From Bacteroidales bacterium (GTDB taxonomy: Bacteria > Bacteroidota > Bacteroidia > Bacteroidales > Bacteroidaceae), in contig JALFUO010000024.1 in the NCBI GenBank assembly GCA_022784065.1, forward strand, positions 1 to 33,337: a DNA stretch of 33,337 bases, written 5' to 3'. Under the pieces are notes generated by a model, which did no database searches, was not told the DNA's origin, and saw nothing but the letters and a program-made list of their open reading frames with translations. Position numbers and translations under genes: made by a program. Numbering within the stretch: position 1 is the stretch's first letter; every line of letters starts with the position of its first letter. This document shows positions 1-7,657 of this stretch, piece by piece.

Positions 1-113
1 CAATCAGAGTAAGGATGCCGGAAAACAGGACTTACTTCACTAAGACACTCTTCTTGACGGAGAAGCACCTCGCTGTGAAACCTCTTTTCGACCTATCTGA
101 CAGTAAATCTTAG
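1..113 (+). CDS. 3' end of an unidentified CDS (partial)
   Basis: A frame open from position 3 to a TAG at 111-113 gives 36 residues and runs off the left edge. The peptide contains MPENRTYFTKTLFLTEKHLA and ends in LSDSKS. Its composition is protein-like, but I do not recognise the family. The other two plus frames close by position 42. The downstream spacer is rich in repeats, as expected after a gene end. It could be a chance open frame, because only 36 codons are visible. Confidence 0.4.
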   Translation, partial: IRVRMPENRTYFTKTLFLTEKHLAVKPLFDLSDSKS

Positions 114-136
114 TTTGGGTGGCGCATTGATGAAGT

Positions 137-200
137 CAGGAAATATCTGCCTGAAAATAAAAAATATCTCCGAGCAAATAAAAAACATCAGGCAGATAGT
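137..200. repeat. Inverted repeat around an A-rich core
   Basis: Perfect 11-bp arms TATCTGCCTGA (144-154) and TCAGGCAGATA (188-198) enclose an A-rich loop. The loop holds AAAAAATATCTCCGAGCAA at 159-177. The same 19 bases recur exactly at 14697-14715, inside the palindromic element upstream of the thioredoxin gene. This suggests a dispersed repeat family. A terminator role for the upstream gene is possible, but there is no T run after the right arm. Confidence 0.6.
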
Positions 201-313
201 TTCTATTTGTTTACTGAAAACCCCGCGCCCCTGCAATTTGTTATCTCCAATCTTGATTCCTTTGCTTGGTATTCTTATTGCAAAGGTACCTGGAAGGCAC
301 TACGGGGCTTTGT

Positions 314-330
314 ACTGCCTTTCAGGCAGT
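314..330. other. Short hairpin in the spacer before the ATPase gene
   Basis: ACTGCCT (314-320) and AGGCAGT (324-330) form a perfect 7-bp stem with a TTC loop. The rest of 199-368 shows no ORF that I trust. A 72-codon frame at 115-333 runs through both hairpins and looks spurious. Confidence 0.4.
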
Positions 331-368
331 TAATGCCTTAATCCAGTGTTTCATTATGCGGCAATGAA

Positions 369-453
369 GCTAATTATACTTCGTAAAAACCGCATCTGAA
401 ACTAATTATATTTCGTAAAAACGCGATTTATTACTAATTATGTTTCGTAAAAC
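369..453. repeat. Three direct repeats with exact 32-bp spacing (possible operator)
   Basis: Copies of (a/g)CTAATTATnTTCGTAAAAAC begin at 369, 401 and 433, so the period is exactly 32 bp, about three helical turns. Each copy combines the palindrome TAATTA with TTTCGTAAA, which has TTT/AAA symmetry. The third copy supplies the -33 part of the predicted ATPase promoter. This fits a multi-site operator, possibly autoregulatory; that role is inferred. Confidence 0.7.
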
Positions 454-473
454 AGAGAGAAAACGTAACTTTG
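443..473 (+). promoter_or_regulatory. Bacteroidetes-type promoter for the ATPase gene
   Basis: A perfect -7 box TAACTTTG (466-473, consensus TAnnTTTG) follows TTTC (443-446) after 19 nt, the spacing expected for a -33 element. The predicted transcription start lies just before the ATG at 496, so the leader is very short. The -33 half overlaps the third 32-bp-period repeat. Confidence 0.6.
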
Positions 474-495
474 CAAGCAGATAAATAGCGAAACT

Positions 496-1773
496 ATGGA
501 ACAGACACTGGTACAGCAAAACCCGCATTGGAACGGAAAGCAGTATGGCGGCATCGTGGAAAGGACAATCATGCGCAACCTGCGCGAGAAACAGGGCCTG
601 CCGCATATCCAAATCCTGACAGGCGTGCGCAGATGCGGCAAGTCGACGGCGTTCAAGCTCCTGATCAACGATTTGCTCAAGGCTGGCGTTTCGCCGAAGG
701 CGATACTCAACGTGAACCTCGATGCGCCTGCTTTTATCCCGTATTGGGCAGAGCCGGGCAGGTTGCAGCAAATAGTAGACACCGCCGAACGGCTGACAGG
801 AACGAGCGTGGAATGGCTGTTCCTCGACGAGATACAGCAGGTGAGGGACTGGGAAGTGTTTGTGAAAGCCGCCTACGATGCCCGCCGCTTTCGGAAAATC
901 TATATCACGGGCTCAAACTCCAACCTCCTTGCCAACCGCTTCTCTTCGATGCTCGCCGGCAGATATTTCGCCAATGAGATGCGCCCGTTCAGCCTGAAAG
1001 AAGTCTTTGCCGCCTCCGGCGTGGAGACTTTGCTCGAAGGCTATCAAAACACGCCCCTGCTACTGCGCCTGACAAGCAGTTGCATCAAGTACGGCACGTT
1101 TCCCGAAATCGTTTTGGGCAAGATGGGCGAAAGCGTAAAGGCGGAACTCCTGCGCAGCTATTTCGACTCAATCGTTCAGAAAGACTGCATTATATACAAC
1201 GCCGTACGCGACCCGCACCTCTTCTATCGCGCCGTGAACTATCTGCTGCAAAATGCGGGCAATCGCTTTTCGCCGCAACAACTCGGTAAGGCTATCGGAA
1301 GCAATGAGAATACCATGAACGCCTATCTCAACTATCTTTGCGACAGTTATATATGCAGCGATATACGTAATTTCTCATATTCGCAAAAAGAAACGAAACG
1401 CTCCGACCACAAATGCTATTGCATCGACAATGGTCTGATGCAAGCAAATACGCTGCGCTTCTCGCCCGACAACGGAAGGTTTTTTGAAAACCTTGTGTAC
1501 AATGAACTCGTAAACAATGGCTACGAAAACATCTCGTTCGACAATAGTAAGGGCGAGTGCGACTTTCTCGCTTGGCGCGATGGCGGACTGCATGCTTTCC
1601 AGGCGTGTTACGAATTGACGGAGCAAAATCGCCGCCGCGAGCTGGCCGGTTTGACTGTGCCGCAAACCGCCCTTGCTTCGCAAACAGTTATAACTTATAA
1701 CCAGAAGGAAGATGCTGACGGCGTGCGCGTCCGTCCGCTTTGGGAGTGGGTGCTTGAAGAGAAGCAGGCATAA
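496..1773 (+). CDS. AAA ATPase with DUF4143 domain
   Basis: This is a 425-residue P-loop ATPase. Walker A GVRRCGKST lies at about 43-51, Walker B WLFLDEIQQV at 107-116 and the sensor-1-like ITGSNS at 137-142. A winged-helix-like middle region follows. The C-terminal DUF4143 part has FFENLVYNEL (329-338), ECD (354-356) and QACYEL (369-374), the pattern of a PD-(D/E)XK nuclease-like fold. The family is common and often multicopy in Bacteroidetes, and its biological role is not settled. The gene stands alone between repeat-rich spacers. ATG 496 fits the promoter directly upstream. The odd point is the set of 32-bp-period repeats on both sides. The ATPase/DUF4143 call is firm; any function in defence or mobile DNA is speculative. 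Confidence 0.93.
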   Translation: MEQTLVQQNPHWNGKQYGGIVERTIMRNLREKQGLPHIQILTGVRRCGKSTAFKLLINDLLKAGVSPKAILNVNLDAPAFIPYWAEPGRLQQIVDTAERLTGTSVEWLFLDEIQQVRDWEVFVKAAYDARRFRKIYITGSNSNLLANRFSSMLAGRYFANEMRPFSLKEVFAASGVETLLEGYQNTPLLLRLTSSCIKYGTFPEIVLGKMGESVKAELLRSYFDSIVQKDCIIYNAVRDPHLFYRAVNYLLQNAGNRFSPQQLGKAIGSNENTMNAYLNYLCDSYICSDIRNFSYSQKETKRSDHKCYCIDNGLMQANTLRFSPDNGRFFENLVYNELVNNGYENISFDNSKGECDFLAWRDGGLHAFQACYELTEQNRRRELAGLTVPQTALASQTVITYNQKEDADGVRVRPLWEWVLEEKQA

Positions 1774-1831
1774 GAGGCCGAGTTGTGCGCTACTGCAAGC
1801 AACGCCCGCCGAAGCCCCTAAATCTTTGCTT

Positions 1832-1903
1832 TCCTATGGAAAATGTGCGAAATCTCACGTTTTTCCTATGAAAAATGTGCGAAACCCCACGTTTTTCATA
1901 GGA
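1832..1903. repeat. Tandem 32-bp repeats forming two hairpins after the ATPase gene
   Basis: Two direct copies beginning TCCTATG(g/a)AAAATGTGCG start at 1832 and 1864. The second copy is closed by an inverted arm at 1888-1903, so TCCTATGAAAAATGTG (1864-1879) pairs with CACGTTTTTCATAGGA with one G-T wobble. The first unit also folds, AAAATGTG against CACGTTTT. Both end in a T run, so they could be tandem terminators for the ATPase gene. The same 32-bp period occurs upstream of the gene. Confidence 0.7.
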
Positions 1904-1986
1904 ATAATGTTTTTCAAGTTGCGCTTGCTTTGCACTGCCTCTTGCTCTAAAAATCGGATTTGCTTGTAAGAAAAACGGGGCGTTGC

Positions 1987-2017
1987 TTGCATGTTAGGCG
2001 GGCAAATGCTAATTTTG
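1987..2017 (+). promoter_or_regulatory. Predicted promoter of the nuo operon
   Basis: TTG (1987-1989) and a perfect -7 box TAATTTTG (2010-2017) are separated by 20 nt, matching the Bacteroidetes sigma-factor consensus. No other good match lies closer to nuoA. If this promoter is used, the nuoA leader is about 260 nt long. Confidence 0.55.
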
Positions 2018-2061
2018 CAGTGCAAAAGAAAAACGACGTGAAAGGAATTGACCTGAATACA

Positions 2062-2145
2062 CCTGCCACGTGGCAGGAAAATCACGCATATTTATATTTA
2101 TAGAAAATGCAGGAGAGAGAATCGCCACGCAGCGGTTTGCTCTCC
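2062..2145 (+). promoter_or_regulatory. Structured leader of the nuo operon
   Basis: A perfect 16-bp palindrome CCTGCCACGTGGCAGG (2062-2077) lies about 45 nt after the predicted start site. It is followed by a second stem, GGAGAG (2112-2117) with CTCTCC (2140-2145). The palindrome could bind a dimeric regulator or form an RNA hairpin. The rest of the spacer to 2284 is AT-rich and holds no gene that I can see. No known riboswitch class is recognised. Confidence 0.4.
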
Positions 2146-2284
2146 CTTTCTGCGTTGTTTGGATTTTGCGCAATAAAGATACTTAGAAAACGTTCCTTAA
2201 AAGATTTTTCTTTTGCACCGCTTGTGACCGACAGATTGCGAGCAATAAATATTTATTAAACAACAATATAACACTTAAAGAGCT

Positions 2285-2635
2285 ATGAACTTTACCCTGT
2301 TTGTTACAGCATTGCTGACAGGTATCGCATTCGTGGCCGTCGTGACGCTTTTGGCAAAACTCATTGCGCCGCGCAGCTTCAATGCGCAGAAGGAAGAGGC
2401 TTACGAGTGCGGCGTGCCCACACGCGGCAAGAGCTGGATGCAGTTCCGCGTGGGTTACTACCTTTTCGCCATTCTCTTCCTCATGTTCGACGTGGAAACG
2501 ATGTTCCTCTTCCCCTGGGCCGTCGTGATGCGTACGCTCGGGCCGGCAGGTCTCGTTAGCGTGCTCTTCTTCCTGTTTATCTTAGTTCTGGGCCTCGCTT
2601 ACGCCTGGAGGAAAGGAGCTTTGAAATGGCAGTAA
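2285..2635 (+). CDS. nuoA: NADH-quinone oxidoreductase subunit A
   Basis: This 116-residue inner-membrane subunit of complex I has three predicted membrane helices. The family loop motif ECGVP is at 41-45 (the Cys near the quinone site) and FDVE at 68-71 carries the conserved Asp and Glu. It is the first gene of the operon. Its stop overlaps the nuoB start region by 10 nt, which suggests translational coupling. The length is typical for NuoA. Confidence 0.97.
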   Translation: MNFTLFVTALLTGIAFVAVVTLLAKLIAPRSFNAQKEEAYECGVPTRGKSWMQFRVGYYLFAILFLMFDVETMFLFPWAVVMRTLGPAGLVSVLFFLFILVLGLAYAWRKGALKWQ

Positions 2636-3264
2636 TGAAGAAACCCCACATCAAGTCGATACCCTACGAGGAGTTTAACGACAATGAAACTTTCGAGCAA
2701 CTGGTTGCCAAACTCAACGAGCACGGCACGAACGTCATCGTGCGCAGCCTCGATGAACTGATTGACTGGGGGCGCAGCAATTCCCTCTGGCCGCTCACGT
2801 TCGCTACGAGCTGCTGCGGCATCGAGTTTATGGCCGTCTGCGCCGCACGCTACGACATCGCCCGCTTCGGCTTCGAGGTGACGCGCAACAGCCCCCGACA
2901 GGCCGACGTGATCCTTGTGAGCGGCACGATTACCACAAAGATGGCCCCCGTGCTCCGTCGCCTCTACGACCAAATGGCTGACCCGAAATACGTGGTTGCC
3001 ATCGGCGGCTGCTCTATCTCCGGCGGCCCGTTCACAAAGTCGTACCACGTGGTGAACGGCGTGGATCAAATCATTCCCGTTGACGTCTACGTGCCCGGCT
3101 GCCCGCCGCGCCCCGAGGCATTCCTCTACGGCATGATGCAGCTGCAGCGCATCGTGAAGGTGGAAAACTTCTTCGGCACTACCAACCGCAAGGAGAAAGA
3201 CCCCTACCGCGCCGCCGCCGCTGAAAAAGAAGAAGAAATCTATAATCAACAGGAACAGGCATGA
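2626..3264 (+). CDS. nuoB: NADH-quinone oxidoreductase subunit B
   Basis: This peripheral-arm subunit carries the terminal Fe-S cluster N2 next to the quinone site. The four ligands are visible: tandem C63-C64 in TSCCGIEF, C129 in IGGCS and C159 in VPGCPP. At 212 residues it is longer than many NuoB proteins because of a charged Ala/Glu/Lys-rich C-terminal tail. ATG 2626 is favoured because AGGAG (2614-2618) lies 7 nt upstream, an unusually good Shine-Dalgarno site here. ATG 2635, which overlaps the nuoA stop as TAATG, is the alternative. The gene overlaps nuoCD by 4 nt (ATGA). Confidence 0.97.
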   Translation: MAVMKKPHIKSIPYEEFNDNETFEQLVAKLNEHGTNVIVRSLDELIDWGRSNSLWPLTFATSCCGIEFMAVCAARYDIARFGFEVTRNSPRQADVILVSGTITTKMAPVLRRLYDQMADPKYVVAIGGCSISGGPFTKSYHVVNGVDQIIPVDVYVPGCPPRPEAFLYGMMQLQRIVKVENFFGTTNRKEKDPYRAAAAEKEEEIYNQQEQA

Positions 3265-4952
3265 GCGAAGAACTGAAACCCCAGGCTGCTGCCCCCGCAA
3301 CGCCGCAGGCAGCACCCCAAGCCCCGGCAGCCGCTCCCAAGAAGCCTGCCGCACCCGCCGCAGCTGCACCCGCAGCACCGGCCGAAAACGACTGTCACGT
3401 GCGCACCATCGAGCGCGCCGCCTTCCGCAAGGAAATGGAACGCCTGCATAAGGAAGAAAAAATGGACTTCCTCGAATGCCTCACGGGTATCGACCGCGAG
3501 GAAGACGGGCTGGCAGTCATTTACCATCTCGAATCAACTGCGACCGGCAAGCGCACCTGCGTGCAGGTGGTTTGCGAAGGCCGCGAAACGCCCAACGTGC
3601 CCACGGTAAGCGACCTTTGGGACATTGCAAACATCTACGAGCGCGAGGTCTACGACTTTTACGGCATCATCTTCACCGGCCACCCCGATATGCGCCGCAT
3701 CTATATGCGTGAAGACTGGGTGGGCTATCCTTTCCGCAAGGACGACGAGACGGAGAAGAACAACCCCCTGCGCATGACCAACGAGCCGCTCGCCGACACC
3801 ACCGACACCTACACCCTCACCCCCGACGGCACGCTCACGAAAGAGCAGCGCAATATCTTCGGCGAGGAAGACTACGTGGTGAATATCGGCCCGCAGCACC
3901 CCTCCACCCACGGCGTACTCCACTTCCGCGTGTGCCTGCAAGGTGAGGTGATTAAAAAGATTGACCCCATACTCGGCTATATCCATCGCGGCGTTGAGAA
4001 AATCAGCGAGCAGATGACATATCCGCAAACCCTTGCCCTCACTGACCGCCTCGACTATCTCGGCGCGATGCAGAACCGCCACGCGCTCTGCATGTGTATC
4101 GAAAAGGCCATGGGCGTTGAGGTGAGCGACCGCGTGAAGGTGATCCGCACTATTATGGACGAGCTGCAGCGTATCGACTCGCATATTCTCTTCTTCTCCT
4201 GCCTCGCGCAAGACCTTGGGGCAACCACTGCGTTCCTCTACGGCTTCCGCGACCGCGAGAAGATACTCGACATCTTCGAGGAAACCTGCGGCGGCCGCCT
4301 TATCCTCAACTACAACACGATAGGCGGCGTGATGGCGGATATTCACCCCAACTTCCAGAAGCGCGTCAAGGAGTTCATCCCCTATATGCGCAAGAACATC
4401 AATGAATATTTCGACATCTTCATCAACAACGTCATCTTCCAGCATCGCGCCAAGGGCATCGGCACGCTCACCAAAGAGCAGTGCATCGCTTTCGGCTGCA
4501 CCGGCGGCACCGGCCGTGCGGCAGGCTGGCACAACGACGTGCGCAAGCGTATGCCCTACGCTGCCTACGACCGCGTGCAGTTCAACGAAGTGACGCGCAC
4601 CGAGGGCGACAGCTATGCCCGCGTGCTTGTTCGTATGGACGAGATTTTGGAAAGCCTCAATATCATCGAGCAACTCATCGACAATATCCCCGAAGGCAAC
4701 TACCGCGAGAAGATGAAGCCCATCATCAAGGTGCCCGCCGGCACGTACTACACGGCCGTCGAAGGCAGCCGCGGCGAGTTTGGCGTGCTGCTCGAAAGCA
4801 AGGGCGACAAGTCGCCTTACCGCCTGCACTACCGCTCTACCGGTTTGCCGCTCGTGGCAGTGATGGACACGGCCTGCAAGGACCATCTCCTCGCCGACCT
4901 TATCACCATCGGCGGCACGGTGGACTACGTTGTGCCCGATATTGACAGATAA
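3261..4952 (+). CDS. nuoCD: NADH-quinone oxidoreductase fused subunits C/D
   Basis: This 563-residue fusion has a NuoC (30-kDa) domain from about 45 to 190 and a NuoD (49-kDa) domain from about 200 to the end. NuoC shows the [11 protein letters not shown] signature. NuoD carries GPQHPSTHG (about 210-218), whose His lines the quinone cavity, and DRLDY near 262, whose Tyr is the usual quinone partner. Fused NuoCD is known from other bacteria. Residues 5-43 are an Ala/Pro/Lys-rich low-complexity extension that is not part of the canonical fold and is probably a flexible tether. The gene is coupled to nuoB by an ATGA overlap. Confidence 0.97.
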   Translation: MSEELKPQAAAPATPQAAPQAPAAAPKKPAAPAAAAPAAPAENDCHVRTIERAAFRKEMERLHKEEKMDFLECLTGIDREEDGLAVIYHLESTATGKRTCVQVVCEGRETPNVPTVSDLWDIANIYEREVYDFYGIIFTGHPDMRRIYMREDWVGYPFRKDDETEKNNPLRMTNEPLADTTDTYTLTPDGTLTKEQRNIFGEEDYVVNIGPQHPSTHGVLHFRVCLQGEVIKKIDPILGYIHRGVEKISEQMTYPQTLALTDRLDYLGAMQNRHALCMCIEKAMGVEVSDRVKVIRTIMDELQRIDSHILFFSCLAQDLGATTAFLYGFRDREKILDIFEETCGGRLILNYNTIGGVMADIHPNFQKRVKEFIPYMRKNINEYFDIFINNVIFQHRAKGIGTLTKEQCIAFGCTGGTGRAAGWHNDVRKRMPYAAYDRVQFNEVTRTEGDSYARVLVRMDEILESLNIIEQLIDNIPEGNYREKMKPIIKVPAGTYYTAVEGSRGEFGVLLESKGDKSPYRLHYRSTGLPLVAVMDTACKDHLLADLITIGGTVDYVVPDIDR

Positions 4953-4960
4953 GCGGCGGT

Positions 4961-5009
4961 GCCCGCCAATGCAGCTCTATACATATAATATATATATGGT
5001 GCGGCGGGC
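4961..5009. other. Hairpin in the nuoCD-nuoH gap
   Basis: GCCCGCC (4961-4967) pairs with GGCGGGC (5003-5009) across an AT-only centre that includes ACATATAATATATATAT (4981-4997). There is no T run, so it is more likely an mRNA-processing or stability hairpin than a terminator. The same 17-base AT tract occurs next to the terminator of the TPR gene at 22146-22162. Confidence 0.4.
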
Positions 5010-5060
5010 GGGGCGCAGTTTCCCAATTCAATAAAAAGACAAACGAATAAATAAACATTT

Positions 5061-6140
5061 ATGTTCGACTTTCAAATAGTATCCACTTGGCTGCACGGCG
5101 TGCTCACGGGCGTAATGCCCGAGTGGGCGGCCATTCTGACCGAGAGCGTATTGGTGGCATTGCTCATCATCACGCTTTATGCCGTGTTCGCCATTGTCCT
5201 CATCTATATGGAGCGCAAAATCTGTGCGTTCTTCCAGTGCCGCCTCGGCCCGATGCGCGTGGGTAAATGGGGACTTTTGCAAGTGTTCAGCGACGTGTTC
5301 AAGATGCTGACCAAAGAAATCATCGAGATGCGCCAGAGCGACCGCCTGTTGCACAACATGGCGCCTTTCCTCGTTGTGGCGGCTTCAATGACCACTTTCG
5401 CCTGCCTGCCTTGGAACATGGGCGGACACATCATCGACTTCAACGTCGGCGTGTTCTTCTTCCTTGCCATCGGCTCGATCGGCGTGGTGGGCATCTTGCT
5501 CGCCGGCTGGAGCAGCAACAACAAGTACTCGCTCATCGGCGCCATGCGTAGCGGCGCGCAGATTATCAGCTACGAACTCTCTATCGGCATGGTGATGCTC
5601 ACAATGATTTGCCTCACCGGCACGATGTCGTTCTCTGAAATCTGCCAGCAGCAGGCTGACTATGGTTGGAATATCCTGCGCGGCCACGTGCCCGCAGTGC
5701 TGGCTTTCATCATTTACCTCATTGCCGGCAACGCCGAGTGTAACCGCGGCCCGTTTGACCTGCCTGAGAGCGAGAGCGAACTGACTGCCGGCTACCACAC
5801 AGAGTATTCGGGTATGCACTTCGGCTATTACTACTTGGCCGAATACCTCAACCTCTTCATCTGCGCCGGTATGGCAACGACGATCTTCCTCGGCGGCTGG
5901 GCTCCGATTTACTTCCCCGGCCTCGAAGGCTTCAACGATGTCATGGCCATGATACCCGGTTGCGTGTGGTTCCTTGGCAAAACGTTCTTCGTAGTGTTCC
6001 TGCTCATGTGGGAGCGTTGGACGTTCCCCCGCCTGCGTATCGACCAAATCCTTTCGCTTGAATGGAAGTACCTGCTGCCCTTCACGATGGTGCTGCTCGT
6101 AGTAATGGCGCTTTGCGTATCGCTGGGCCTCACTTTCTAA
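5061..6140 (+). CDS. nuoH: NADH-quinone oxidoreductase subunit H
   Basis: This is a 359-residue membrane subunit of about eight helices that links the quinone cavity to the proton-pumping arm. The family signatures are YMERKICAFFQCRLGPMRVG in the first cytoplasmic region and NRGPFDLPE (about 228-236) followed by SELTAGYHTEYSG, the acidic loop at the quinone channel. The length is normal. It lies 108 nt after nuoCD, with a hairpin in the gap. ATG 5061 follows an A-rich leader typical of this group. Confidence 0.97.
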   Translation: MFDFQIVSTWLHGVLTGVMPEWAAILTESVLVALLIITLYAVFAIVLIYMERKICAFFQCRLGPMRVGKWGLLQVFSDVFKMLTKEIIEMRQSDRLLHNMAPFLVVAASMTTFACLPWNMGGHIIDFNVGVFFFLAIGSIGVVGILLAGWSSNNKYSLIGAMRSGAQIISYELSIGMVMLTMICLTGTMSFSEICQQQADYGWNILRGHVPAVLAFIIYLIAGNAECNRGPFDLPESESELTAGYHTEYSGMHFGYYYLAEYLNLFICAGMATTIFLGGWAPIYFPGLEGFNDVMAMIPGCVWFLGKTFFVVFLLMWERWTFPRLRIDQILSLEWKYLLPFTMVLLVVMALCVSLGLTF

Positions 6141-6180
6141 GCCCTCTCCACATACAATATATAATATAGATATTTTGAAA

Positions 6181-6645
6181 ATGGAAGAAAAATCATATTT
6201 TGAAGGACTGGCGTGCGGCATAAAGAGCTTGTGCACGGGTTTGAAGACCACGATGCGCGAATTCTTTACGCCGAAAATCACGGAGCAGTATCCCGAAAAC
6301 CGCAAAGAACTGCAAATGTTCGAGCGTTTCCGCGGGTCGCTCACTATGCCCCATAACGAAAAGAACGAGCACAAGTGCGTCGGCTGCGGACTCTGCCAAA
6401 TGGCCTGCCCCAACGGCACGATCAACGTGACGAGCGAGTTCTACGAAACCGAAGACGGCAAGAAGAAAAAACGCCTCGTCAAGTACGAGTACAACCTCGG
6501 CTCGTGCATGTTCTGCCAACTCTGCACGCAGGCCTGCCCGCACGGTGCGATTGAGTTTGACCAAAGTTTCGAGAACGCAGTTTTCGACCGCGCCAAACTT
6601 ATCAAGACCCTCAACCGCGAAGGCTCAAAGGTGCAAGAAAAATAA
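6181..6645 (+). CDS. nuoI: NADH-quinone oxidoreductase subunit I
   Basis: This is the ferredoxin-like subunit that holds the two [4Fe-4S] clusters passing electrons to NuoB. The cluster motifs are C66-x2-C69-x2-C72-x3-C76 and C109-x2-C112-x2-C115-x3-C119, each followed by Pro. From ATG 6181 it has 154 residues, slightly short for the family. A TTG two codons upstream could also start it, but the ATG is preferred. A dispersed inverted repeat separates it from nuoJ. Confidence 0.96.
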   Translation: MEEKSYFEGLACGIKSLCTGLKTTMREFFTPKITEQYPENRKELQMFERFRGSLTMPHNEKNEHKCVGCGLCQMACPNGTINVTSEFYETEDGKKKKRLVKYEYNLGSCMFCQLCTQACPHGAIEFDQSFENAVFDRAKLIKTLNREGSKVQEK

Positions 6646-6648
6646 CTT

Positions 6649-6735
6649 GTAGGGGCGTTTTGCAAAACGCCCGCCCATGCGCCGCAAGGCACGGCTGAAA
6701 CGCCAATCGTTTACCGGCGTTTGCGAAGCCCCTAC
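6649..6735. repeat. Dispersed inverted-repeat element between nuoI and nuoJ
   Basis: The left arm (6649-6671) begins GTAGGGGC and contains the perfect 18-bp palindrome GGCGTTTTGCAAAACGCC. The right arm GGCGTTTGCGAAGCCCCTAC (6716-6735) is its imperfect inverted copy. The first 28 bases (6649-6676) recur exactly at 33286-33313. A related short form in opposite orientation is at about 28277-28299. It resembles a small non-autonomous repeat inserted inside the operon. Confidence 0.7.
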
Positions 6736-6759
6736 TGCTCACCCAACATCTTTAACAAC

Positions 6760-7281
6760 ATGAATTCAGAAAACATAATGTTCGTCATTTTGGCAGTGGT
6801 CATCGTGCTCTCGTCCATCGCGACGGTGGTGACCAAGAGCATCGTCCGCGCTGCCACGTACCTGCTCTTCGTGCTCCTCGGCACGGCAGGCCTGTACTTC
6901 CTGATGGGCTACACATTCCTCGGCTCCGTCCAAGTGATGGTCTACGCCGGCGGCATCATCGTGCTCTATGTGTTCTCCATTCTGCTCACCGAAGGAGGCA
7001 AGGACGAAGTTTTCAAGCGTAAGGCCAAGGACGCCTCTTGGGCGTTCCTGCTCTCGCTTGTGGGCTTCATCACCTTTATCTCCGTATTCCTGACCCACGG
7101 CTTCAAGGCCGCCGTGCTCAGCGCACCGAGCGAAACGGCCAACGCCGCCACCACTATCAGTTCCATCGGCAGCAACATGCTCTCGACGGGTGAGAACGGC
7201 TATCTGCTTCCCTTCGAGGCAGTCAGCGTTTTGCTCCTCGCCTGCATCGTGGCCGGCTTGCTCATTGCCCGTAAACGTTAA
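6760..7281 (+). CDS. nuoJ: NADH-quinone oxidoreductase subunit J
   Basis: This 173-residue membrane subunit has about five helices, including the conserved third helix GSVQVMVYAGGIIVLYVFSI, which in family structures carries the pi-bulge used in coupling. ATG 6760 is chosen. An upstream TTG at 6721 in the same frame would start inside the repeat arm and add 13 unlikely residues. Thus the repeat element ends 24 nt before the start and may affect nuoJ translation. Confidence 0.95.
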   Translation: MNSENIMFVILAVVIVLSSIATVVTKSIVRAATYLLFVLLGTAGLYFLMGYTFLGSVQVMVYAGGIIVLYVFSILLTEGGKDEVFKRKAKDASWAFLLSLVGFITFISVFLTHGFKAAVLSAPSETANAATTISSIGSNMLSTGENGYLLPFEAVSVLLLACIVAGLLIARKR

Positions 7282-7308
7282 ACGATAAAAAGAATCACAC
7301 ACAACGCT

Positions 7309-7617
7309 ATGATACATTTGGACTATATCCTGATTATCTCCGCCGTGATGATGTTTGCAGGCATCTTCGGTTTTCTCACCCGCCGCAGCACATTGGCCAT
7401 ATTGCTTTCCATCGAGTTGATGCTCAACGCAACGGACATCAACTTCGCAGTGTTCAACCGTATGCTCTACCCAGAGGGTTATGAAGGCTATTTCTTCGCG
7501 CTCTTCTCCATTGCCATTTCAGCAGCCGAGAGCGCCATCGCCATAGCAATCATGATCAACATCTACCGCATGCTCAAAAACATCTCTGTCGACGAGCTGC
7601 AGAAGATGAAGTGGTAG
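7309..7617 (+). CDS. nuoK: NADH-quinone oxidoreductase subunit K
   Basis: This 102-residue, three-helix antiporter-related subunit carries both conserved membrane glutamates: E36 in SIELMLNA and E74 in SAAESAIAIAI, which match the two proton-pathway residues of the family. The length is typical. It lies 27 nt after nuoJ and 40 nt before nuoL. Confidence 0.97.
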   Translation: MIHLDYILIISAVMMFAGIFGFLTRRSTLAILLSIELMLNATDINFAVFNRMLYPEGYEGYFFALFSIAISAAESAIAIAIMINIYRMLKNISVDELQKMKW

Positions 7618-7657
7618 GCACAAGTTTACATACCCTCTAACAAGTTAAATTCAGATT

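Noticed and set aside
115-333. 72-codon frame in the left spacer
   Set aside because: It runs through two hairpins and the 19-base dispersed repeat, with no promoter or family resemblance.
1712-1969. 85-codon frame after the ATPase gene
   Set aside because: It reads through the tandem 32-bp hairpin repeats and overlaps the ATPase end in another frame.
3534-4886. 450-codon minus-strand frame opposite nuoCD
   Set aside because: It is the antisense shadow of a certain gene; the His/Val/Ala-rich product is typical of reversed GC-rich codons.
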